Source of the DNA: Pseudomonadota bacterium
GTDB taxonomy: Bacteria > Pseudomonadota > Gammaproteobacteria > Burkholderiales > Sulfuriferulaceae
Assembly: GCA_021790625.1 (NCBI GenBank)
Contig: JAJYGL010000051.1
Coordinates: 1-11,883, forward strand
Reading direction: 5' to 3'
Length of the DNA stretch: 11,883 nt
Both the position numbers and the translations under genes were made by a program. How positions within the stretch are numbered: position 1 is the stretch's first letter; each line of letters begins with the position of its first letter. Below, one piece after another: positions 6,630 to 11,883 of the stretch. The notes under the pieces are model-generated. The model searched no databases, was not told where the DNA came from, and saw only the letters and a program-made list of their open reading frames with translations.

Positions 6630-7577
6630 TCATAACAAGGTCAGTAGCCAAAGTGGCAAGGTGAAAATCATCAGGATGGTGGTCCACGCAATGGTTAGCG
6701 CTGTGGTCTCTACGTCCAGTTTGTACCGGTCAGCCAATCCCAGCGCCATCAGCATGGTCGGCACCCCGCTTTCAATGATGGCGGCGACTTGCGCGGGGTG
6801 GGGCTTTCCCCAAACGGCGAACACAATGCCCGTGATCAGCAGCGGCAAGAGCAATAACTTGAAAGTGATGATAACAAGAATTGGTCGGTTGGGGGTTAAT
6901 TTGTGCCAAGGGACAGAAATACCCAGCATGAGCAGCATTACAGGTATCGTTGGCTGGCCGATAAATCGCGCGGCGTGTAACAAAGGAGTAATGTTCAGGT
7001 GCGAAAAATTGAATGCCAGCCCGGACAAAAATGCCCAGATGGGCGGTAGCTTCAGCCAGTTGACGACGGGATGACCAGGTTCTCGTTCACATCGACCGAT
7101 ACGGGTAGCGACGGCCACTCCCAGACTCCAGAGCAAAGGGGTGGAAGCAGCCATATCGGCAAAGACAGCATATTGCGCGCCGCGCTCCCCATACAGAAAA
7201 TGGAGCAGAGGATACCCCATGAACAGCACATTGCCGAATATGCCGCATAACATCAGCGCCGCGCGAGTGGGAGCCGCCAGTCCGTGACCAATGGGGGTGT
7301 GGTGCAGTAGCACATACAACAGGAAAAAGGCGATCAGAATACCGCTTGCCATCAATATGGGCACGGATAAGAGTTCACGGTTGATGGGCGCACTTGCCGC
7401 TGCCGCAAACATCAGCGCCGGGGCAAAAAGATGGATGGTGATGGTGCTGATATAACTGCGTACAGCGCGTACGCCGGATTCCCCCAGGGATCGCCGCCAC
7501 CAGGCGCCGGCCATGACCAACAAGGCCATGGGTAGCATGACTTCTACCAGCAGATTGAAATAAATGTGCAGAGACAT
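6630..7577 (-). CDS. AEC-family (auxin efflux carrier type) permease
   Basis: A 315-residue inner-membrane protein of the AEC (auxin efflux carrier) transporter family, whose bacterial members move small organic acids such as malate or malonate; the substrate here is not readable. The sequence alternates hydrophobic helices and short loops, about ten in all, starting directly with LLVEVMLPMALLVMAGAWW. Conserved-looking elements are the Asn/Pro-containing NVLFMGYPLLHFL region after helix 4 and the second-half helices ending in AIIESGVPTMLMALGLADRY, the AEC-typical C-terminal pattern. I chose ATG at 7577 (MSLHIYFN). The frame stays open to 7697, but the extra 40 residues are Arg/His-rich and not membrane-like, and a family member normally begins with the first helix. 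It heads the run with the 142-residue protein and mpl. Confidence 0.88.
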   Translation of the reverse strand: MSLHIYFNLLVEVMLPMALLVMAGAWWRRSLGESGVRAVRSYISTITIHLFAPALMFAAAASAPINRELLSVPILMASGILIAFFLLYVLLHHTPIGHGLAAPTRAALMLCGIFGNVLFMGYPLLHFLYGERGAQYAVFADMAASTPLLWSLGVAVATRIGRCEREPGHPVVNWLKLPPIWAFLSGLAFNFSHLNITPLLHAARFIGQPTIPVMLLMLGISVPWHKLTPNRPILVIITFKLLLLPLLITGIVFAVWGKPHPAQVAAIIESGVPTMLMALGLADRYKLDVETTALTIAWTTILMIFTLPLWLLTLL

Positions 7578-7641
7578 GATCGGGAATCTGTGTCGGGAAT
7601 GTATGAGGGCGCCTGAGGGGAACCGTGAAAGCGAGTGGAGC

Positions 7642-7650
7642 ATCATACCA
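7642..7650 (-). promoter_or_regulatory. Candidate extended -10 element of the permease-mpl operon
   Basis: TGGTATGAT on the minus strand is an extended -10 (TGn plus TATGAT, 5 of 6). There is no convincing -35 hexamer at 16-18 bases, which extended -10 promoters tolerate. Transcription would start near 7635 and give a leader of about 58 bases before the chosen ATG at 7577, supporting that start over the upstream ones. Confidence 0.25.
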
Positions 7651-7718
7651 AAATCGTGGCGTTGTGCGGGTATCCGGACGATGAAAATTCGGCCCAAAAA
7701 GTATTACCCCGATTCACA

Positions 7719-7747
7719 TTGACAGAATGTCAGCGACTGTCTATCAT
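7719..7747 (+). promoter_or_regulatory. Strong sigma70-type promoter of the nrtR-nadA operon
   Basis: A perfect TTGACA (7719-7724), a spacer of exactly 17 bases and TATCAT (7742-7747, 5 of 6) predict transcription start at about 7754. This is the best promoter in the window. The start lies after the earliest in-frame ATG (7750) and so argues for the ATG at 7801 as the real start of the Nudix protein. The -35 box is part of a short inverted repeat TGACA-GAA-TGTCA (7720-7732). Confidence 0.75.
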
Positions 7748-7751
7748 GAAT

Positions 7752-7766
7752 GTGTATTTTTTACAC
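7752..7766. promoter_or_regulatory. Candidate NrtR operator, palindrome over the transcription start
   Basis: GTGTA-TTTTT-TACAC is a perfect inverted repeat with 5-base arms starting 5 bases after the -10 box, covering the predicted transcription start. A protein bound here would block initiation. The first gene transcribed encodes an NrtR-type regulator, and NrtR proteins are known to control NAD genes, often their own operon, through palindromic sites. That this is the NrtR site is an inference from position and symmetry. Confidence 0.5.
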
Positions 7767-7800
7767 TTATCAAGGTCTGCCACAGGGCAGTCTGCAGAAA

Positions 7801-8481
7801 ATGCAATATTGTTATGATTATCCTCGTCCGGCTGTCACGACGGATATCGTCGTGTTTACCTTGCGCAATGAACGGTTGTCGGTATTGCTGATCCGACGCG
7901 CACGCGATCCTTATGCGGGTTACTGGGCGTTGCCCGGTGGATTTGTAGAACCGGACGAAACGCTGGAACAGGGCGCTTTGCGTGAATTGCAGGAAGAAAC
8001 CGGGTTGACGCAAGTATATCTGGAGCAGTTGTACACGTTCGGTGAACCACAGCGTGATCCGCGTGGCAGGGTAATTAGTGTGGCGTATCTTGCGTTGGCG
8101 CCGCAGGAAGTCTTGCAACCGGTTGCAGCATCAGATGCGGCAGCATTGGACTGGTTTGAAGAGGAGCATTTGCCGGAAATGGCGTTTGATCATCGGGACA
8201 TTCTGGCATTGGCGCGCGCTCGCCTGCGCGCCAAACTGAATTATTCCACTTTGGCATTCAAGTTGTTACCAGAGACATTTACATTTCATGAATTGCAGCG
8301 GGTTTACGAAATCATTGGTGAGCAGGTGCTCGACAAGCGTAATTTTCGCAAGTTTATCCGTTCATTGAACGTATTGCAGGAAACTGGCGAAACACGGCGT
8401 AACGGGGCACATAAGCCAGCATTGTTGTATCGGTTGGCCAGTTCAGCAGGAATTTACCATGACAGACAGGGAACGCAATGA
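7801..8481 (+). CDS. nrtR: NrtR-type transcriptional regulator of NAD biosynthesis (Nudix domain plus winged helix)
   Basis: A 226-residue two-domain protein. Residues 1-140 are a Nudix domain of the ADP-ribose pyrophosphatase type with WALPGG (42-47) and an intact Nudix box, G-x5-E-x7-REL-QEE-TGL at 47-69, so hydrolase activity cannot be excluded. Residues 153-212 are the C-terminal winged helix of NrtR proteins, with FTFHELQRVYEII, LDKRNFRKFIRSL and KPALLYRL. In the known family, ADP-ribose bound by the Nudix domain releases the protein from promoters of NAD genes. The stop overlaps the nadA start as ATGA, which supports the role in NAD synthesis. I chose ATG at 7801; the frame extends to 7750, but that start would lie before the predicted transcription start. 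The Shine-Dalgarno sequence is weak. The alternative is a plain Nudix hydrolase, but the C-terminal domain argues against it. Confidence 0.88.
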   Translation: MQYCYDYPRPAVTTDIVVFTLRNERLSVLLIRRARDPYAGYWALPGGFVEPDETLEQGALRELQEETGLTQVYLEQLYTFGEPQRDPRGRVISVAYLALAPQEVLQPVAASDAAALDWFEEEHLPEMAFDHRDILALARARLRAKLNYSTLAFKLLPETFTFHELQRVYEIIGEQVLDKRNFRKFIRSLNVLQETGETRRNGAHKPALLYRLASSAGIYHDRQGTQ

Positions 8482-9530
8482 GCAGCATGATGAGTACACA
8501 GTGGACACACGCCTTGCAGATACCTGAGATTGTTGCGCCGGTGGTGGAAGAAGCGGTGTTGCCGGCAGAGGAAACCTTGCGGCTGAAGGAAGAAATTCGT
8601 CAGTTGCTGCGGGAACATAATGCTGTATTGATCGCACATTATTATACGGCAGGCGATATTCAGGATCTGGCCGAAGAAACCGGCGGTTGTGTTTCGGATT
8701 CACTGGAAATGGCGCGTTTTGGACATCAGCATTCAGCACAAACCCTGGTCGTGGCTGGGGTGCGTTTCATGGGTGAAACGGCGAAAATCCTCAACCCGGA
8801 AAAACGGGTGTTGATGCCCAGCTCCGATGCCGAGTGTTCGCTTGATCTGGCGTGTCCATCGCAAGCGTTCACGGATTTTTGCGATGCCTATCCTGATCGC
8901 GAAGTGGTGGTTTATTCCAATACGTCTGCCGCCGTCAAGGCACGGGCGGATTGGGTTGTTACGTCTGGTATTGCGGTTCGTCTGGTACAACATCTGCATG
9001 CACAGGGCAAGAAACTGCTCTGGGCGCCGGATCGACACCTGGGGCATTATGTGCAGCAGACCAGCGGCGCGGACATGCTGATCTGGCCTGGTTCCTGTGT
9101 GGTGCACGAGACATTCCGAGCGCAGGCGTTGGTGCAGATGAAATTGGCTTACCCTGGTGCTGCCGTGCTGGTTCATCCCGAGTCACCTGCGGCAGTCATC
9201 GAGTTGGCGGATGTCGTCGGCTCGACCACACAATTGTTGCGAGCCGTCCAGCAGTTACCGAATTCGCAATTCATCGTTGCTACTGACAATGGTATTTTTC
9301 ATAAAATGCGACAAATGGCGCCGGACAAACAATTGTTCGAAGCGCCGACAGCGGGTGTGGGTGCGACGTGTCGCAGTTGTGCGCATTGTCCGTGGATGGC
9401 GATGAACGGCCTGCGTAATCTGGCGCAGGCATTGCGTGAAGGCGATCATGAAATCAAGATAGACGCCGAAATCAGTTTGCGCGCGCGTCATTCCATCCAA
9501 CGGATGCTGGATTTTGCCGCCACATTATAA
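8478..9530 (+). CDS. nadA: Quinolinate synthase
   Basis: NadA condenses iminoaspartate with dihydroxyacetone phosphate to quinolinate, the second step of de novo NAD synthesis, in the cytoplasm and with an oxygen-sensitive [4Fe-4S] cluster. The 350 residues include IAHYYTAGDIQDLAEETGG near the N-terminus (52-70), VRFMGETAKILNPEKRVLMP (95-114) and the three cluster cysteines Cys120 (AECSLDLACP), Cys207 (PGSCVVHE) and Cys304 (CRSCAHCPWMAMN). Their spacing, 87 and 97 residues, equals that of the E. coli ligands 113, 200 and 297. The protein starts at ATG 8478, overlapping the nrtR stop as ATGA, with AGGGAA about 6 bases before the ATG. No nadB is in the window; it must be elsewhere. Confidence is very high. 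Confidence 0.98.
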   Translation: MSSMMSTQWTHALQIPEIVAPVVEEAVLPAEETLRLKEEIRQLLREHNAVLIAHYYTAGDIQDLAEETGGCVSDSLEMARFGHQHSAQTLVVAGVRFMGETAKILNPEKRVLMPSSDAECSLDLACPSQAFTDFCDAYPDREVVVYSNTSAAVKARADWVVTSGIAVRLVQHLHAQGKKLLWAPDRHLGHYVQQTSGADMLIWPGSCVVHETFRAQALVQMKLAYPGAAVLVHPESPAAVIELADVVGSTTQLLRAVQQLPNSQFIVATDNGIFHKMRQMAPDKQLFEAPTAGVGATCRSCAHCPWMAMNGLRNLAQALREGDHEIKIDAEISLRARHSIQRMLDFAATL

Positions 9531-10986
9531 GCAGCTTGCCGCCGCGGGCGTCATGGCGGCAGCGGGCGCAAGCGGCATGTTCGGCTTTGCTCCGTATGGC
9601 TGGTATGGTTTGCCGATACTGGGTCTGGCCTTGCTGTTTTTCGTCTGGCGCCGGTTTCCGGCTTCAGCGCTGTGGCTGACTTTCGTATATGCCTTGTTCT
9701 GGTTTGGCGTCGGGGTGAGTTGGCTGTACGCGGCCCTGCATGATCATGGCGACGTCGCGATGCTGCCCTCCGTGTTGCTGATCGTGGTATTCAGTGCCTT
9801 TTTGGCGCTGTTTCCTTTGTTGGCGGCGTGGTTGGCGCGACGGTTTTCCATTCAATCCCCTGTTGGTCTTGCTGCGTTATGGACCATGCAGGAATGGTTG
9901 CGTAGCTGGATGTTGACCGGGTTTCCGTGGCTTATTGTTGGCTACTCCCAGATTCCGGTATCGGTGTTAGCGGGTTATGCCCCGGTGTTTGGTGTGTTTG
10001 GCGTCAGCTTTGTGCTGGCCTGGTTGGCAGGAATTCTGGCTCGGCCTGACGCGCGTGGTGTGATGACGGCGCTGTTGCTCTGTGTCATCGGAGTGGGTTT
10101 GGGTAAAATTGACTGGGTACACCCTGTTGCCGAACCATTATCGGTGAGCCTGTTGCAAGGGAATATCGACCAATCGATAAAATGGCGCCCCGAAGCGTTG
10201 AGTGACACGTTGCTCACGTACGAACGTTTGGTGGTGGCGAGCAAAAGCCGTCTGATTGTCTTGCCGGAAACGGCGATTCCCTTGCTTTACGATGATGTTC
10301 CGCCATTGTATTTGCAAACTTTGGCCGATAGTGCGCGTGAACATGGCGCAGATTTGTTGATCGGTATGCCAGAGCAGGAGCCGGATGGGCGTTATTACAA
10401 CAGTGTGATGAGTTTTGGCACGGCGCCGATGCAAATATACCGTAAATACCATTTGGTGCCGTTTGGTGAATATGTGCCGATGCGAGCGCTGTTTGGTCAG
10501 GCCCTGGCGGTACTTCATGCGCCGATGGCCGATTTTTCGCGCGGCACCGATAAACCCGTTCCCTTGCGGGTCGCAGGGCAACAGGTGGGCGTGGATATTT
10601 GTTATGAAGACGTGTTTGGCGATGAAATTCGCCGTCCTTTGCCGCGGGCGACGATGTTGGTAAATGTGACGGATGATGCTTGGTTTGGTCATACCGCCGC
10701 GCCGTGGCAACATGTGCAGATGGCGCAGACCAGAGCACTGGAAACCGGGCGCTACCTGTTGCGCGCGACCAATACGGGGGTAACCGCCATCATTGACCAG
10801 CGGGGACGTTTGCAGTCAGTGGCGCCGCTGTTTGTTCGCACCAGCCTGAATGGCAAAGCGCGTGCGTACCAAGGCGAGACGCCTTTTGTCCGTTTTGGTG
10901 ACACCCCAATTTTGCTGTTGATTTTTGGTCTGGTGTTGTATGAGATGGCTGGCCGTAAAAACCGCTCTGCAAATCGGTTCAAGTGA
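9514..10986 (+). CDS. lnt: Apolipoprotein N-acyltransferase
   Basis: Lnt adds the third acyl chain to the N-terminal cysteine of lipoproteins in the inner membrane, the last maturation step before sorting to the outer membrane; the window's own NodT-type lipoprotein would be a substrate. Membrane helices fill residues 7-200 and one more lies at the C-terminus. The periplasmic nitrilase domain (about 208-440) shows the full catalytic triad: Glu252 (VLPETAIP), Lys311 (YRKYHLVPFGEY) and Cys363 (DICYEDVFGDE), with NVTDDAWFG following. The length of 490 is normal. The start is unsure: TTG at 9514, inside nadA, keeps the first helix complete; the first ATG in frame is 9553 and would shorten it. There is no clear Shine-Dalgarno sequence, so translation may be coupled to nadA. 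It is co-directional with nrtR and nadA. Confidence 0.95.
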   Translation: MPPHYKQLAAAGVMAAAGASGMFGFAPYGWYGLPILGLALLFFVWRRFPASALWLTFVYALFWFGVGVSWLYAALHDHGDVAMLPSVLLIVVFSAFLALFPLLAAWLARRFSIQSPVGLAALWTMQEWLRSWMLTGFPWLIVGYSQIPVSVLAGYAPVFGVFGVSFVLAWLAGILARPDARGVMTALLLCVIGVGLGKIDWVHPVAEPLSVSLLQGNIDQSIKWRPEALSDTLLTYERLVVASKSRLIVLPETAIPLLYDDVPPLYLQTLADSAREHGADLLIGMPEQEPDGRYYNSVMSFGTAPMQIYRKYHLVPFGEYVPMRALFGQALAVLHAPMADFSRGTDKPVPLRVAGQQVGVDICYEDVFGDEIRRPLPRATMLVNVTDDAWFGHTAAPWQHVQMAQTRALETGRYLLRATNTGVTAIIDQRGRLQSVAPLFVRTSLNGKARAYQGETPFVRFGDTPILLLIFGLVLYEMAGRKNRSANRFK

Positions 10987-10987
10987 A

Positions 10988-11034
10988 ACACGGTTCGTGT
11001 ACCAGCCTGCTCGCAGGCTGGTTGCGTGACGCAA
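10988..11034. terminator. Three adjacent hairpins between convergent lnt and gcvPB, likely bidirectional terminator
   Basis: Three perfect inverted repeats follow each other: ACACG-GTT-CGTGT (10988-11000), ACCAGCCTG-CTCG-CAGGCTGGT (11001-11022, a 9-base-pair stem with CTCG loop, GC-rich) and TTGCG-TGA-CGCAA (11022-11034, sharing one T). Together they nearly fill the 54 bases between the two stop codons. There is no long T tract on either side, so the strong central stem may work with Rho or simply block read-through. Position between convergent genes supports a terminator on both strands. Confidence 0.65.
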
Positions 11035-11040
11035 GACAAA

Positions 11041-11883
11041 TCAGGTTGGGGGCTTCCAGGCCAAATCGGGTTTGCGTGCGGCACGCACGTCATCCAGACG
11101 CCGTACGGGCAACGTGTGGGGCGCTGATTTGACTTGTTCTGGCGTTTCGCGCGCTTCCTTCGCAACGGCAATCATGGCGTCGACAAAAGCATCCAGCGTA
11201 GTTTTGGCTTCCGTTTCGGTCGGTTCAATCAACAGGCATTCTGGCACCAGCATGGGAAAATACGTGGTGGGGGCATGAAAACCATAATCGAGCAGACGTT
11301 TGGCGAAATCCATGGCGCTGACGCCGGTTTCGTCTTTCAGGCGTTTCAGGCTGATGATGAACTCGTGGCTGGCGCGTCGTTGTGGAAAGGCGATGTCGAA
11401 ACCGGCTTGATCAAGCCGGGCCATCAGATAATTGGCATTGAGAGTGGCAAATTGCGCCACGCGCGCCATGCCGGGTTCACCCAGCATGCGGGCGTATGCC
11501 CATGCGCGCAGCAGCACACCGCCATTGCCATGATTGGCGCTCAGGCGACCGATACTGCGTGGTCGGTCAGTTTCGTCCAGCAGGCGGTAATGTTCCCCTT
11601 CCCTGACCGTGACCGGTAAGGGTAAAAAGGGTTGCAAGCGCGCAGAAACGCCCACCGGACCGGCACCCGGACCACCCCCGCCATGTGGCGTGGCAAAAGT
11701 TTTGTGTAGATTGATATGGACGACATCAAACCCCATGTCACCAGGCTTGATGCGACCCAGTATGGCATTGAGATTGGCGCCGTCATAATATAACAGGCCG
11801 CCAGCCTGATGGATGATTGCTGCGATCTCGGTGATTTGTTGTTCGAATACCCCCAGCGTGGATGGGTTGGTGAGCATCAATCC
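11041..11883 (-). CDS. gcvPB: Glycine dehydrogenase (decarboxylating) subunit 2, N-terminus cut by window edge
   Basis: This is the PLP-carrying subunit of the split P-protein of the glycine cleavage system, which decarboxylates glycine and passes the aminomethyl group to the H-protein. The frame is open to the right edge, so 280-281 codons of the C-terminal part of a protein usually about 480 long are seen. The PLP-lysine motif NLHKTFATPHGGGGPGAGPVGV is present, with Lys at about 11701-11703, preceded by YYDGANLNAI and followed by GNGGVLLRAWAYARMLG. The C-terminus with HAPTTYFPMLVPECLLIEPTETE is typical of subunit 2 rather than of a one-piece GcvP. The ATG at 11880 is internal, because the codons before it (Gly-Leu) continue the conserved LMLTNPSTLG. 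The partner gcvPA is expected just outside the right edge. It is convergent with lnt. Confidence 0.95.
   Translation of the reverse strand, partial: GLMLTNPSTLGVFEQQITEIAAIIHQAGGLLYYDGANLNAILGRIKPGDMGFDVVHINLHKTFATPHGGGGPGAGPVGVSARLQPFLPLPVTVREGEHYRLLDETDRPRSIGRLSANHGNGGVLLRAWAYARMLGEPGMARVAQFATLNANYLMARLDQAGFDIAFPQRRASHEFIISLKRLKDETGVSAMDFAKRLLDYGFHAPTTYFPMLVPECLLIEPTETEAKTTLDAFVDAMIAVAKEARETPEQVKSAPHTLPVRRLDDVRAARKPDLAWKPPT

Noticed and set aside
7578..7697. Longer N-terminus for the AEC permease (open frame to 7697, or the double ATG at 7646)
   Set aside because: The extra residues are Arg/His-rich and not membrane-like, the family starts directly with a helix, and a candidate extended -10 box lies within this stretch.
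7750..7800. Earlier start at 7750 for the NrtR-type protein
   Set aside because: It lies upstream of the transcription start predicted from the TTGACA/TATCAT promoter and would add residues encoded by the operator palindrome; ATG 7801 gives the usual Nudix N-terminus.
10138..10738. Long minus-strand open frames opposite lnt
   Set aside because: They are antisense to the catalytic nitrilase domain of lnt, whose triad and motifs are intact on the plus strand.
11041..11880. ATG at 11880 as the true start of gcvPB
   Set aside because: The codons before it continue the conserved segment, and about 200 residues expected of subunit 2 are missing; the gene is cut by the window edge.
1..11883. CRISPR arrays, tRNA or rRNA genes and insertion-sequence ends
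   Set aside because: No regularly spaced repeats of suitable length, no cloverleaf or rRNA-like stretches, and no transposase or terminal inverted repeats with target duplications were seen on either strand.

Overview
The window is about 11.9 kb of Gram-negative chromosome, most likely from a gammaproteobacterium or a close proteobacterial relative. The case rests on an outer-membrane lipoprotein channel, the peptidoglycan-recycling ligase Mpl, the lipoprotein acyltransferase Lnt, and a split glycine decarboxylase (GcvPB). Base composition is moderate and genes are tightly packed. I cannot name a genus from sequence alone. There is no tRNA, rRNA, CRISPR array or intact insertion sequence.

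Left part (1-4482, all on the minus strand): a drug-efflux module. A MarR-type regulator comes first. After a 119-base regulatory gap follow a 14-helix-type MFS pump (EmrB-like), a NodT-type outer-membrane lipoprotein and an EmrA-like membrane-fusion adaptor that runs off the left edge. The three structural genes are joined by 4-base stop/start overlaps (GTGA, then ATGA), so they are almost certainly co-translated into one tripartite pump spanning both membranes. The gap before the pump gene holds a TATAAT box and a set of related 14-base direct repeats. The marR promoter region holds an AT-rich inverted repeat. The pump has Asn where EmrB-type carriers have an Asp in the first membrane helix.

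4483-4782: a gap of about 300 bases. Its marR-proximal side is a promoter. The rest is a GC-richer stretch with no recognisable gene, possibly a remnant.

Middle (4783-7577, minus strand): an apparent operon of an AEC-family permease, an unrecognised 142-residue protein and mpl, with gaps of 9 and 14 bases.

Right part (7719-10986, plus strand): a strong sigma70-type promoter (TTGACA, 17 bases, TATCAT) drives an NrtR-type regulator (Nudix domain plus winged helix), nadA (quinolinate synthase, overlapping by 4 bases) and lnt (overlapping nadA by 17 bases). A palindrome GTGTA-TTTTT-TACAC lies over the predicted transcription start and is the obvious candidate operator. This suggests an NAD-biosynthesis unit that regulates itself. 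lnt and the convergent gcvPB (minus strand, cut by the right edge) are separated by 54 bases packed with three adjacent perfect hairpins, probably a bidirectional terminator.
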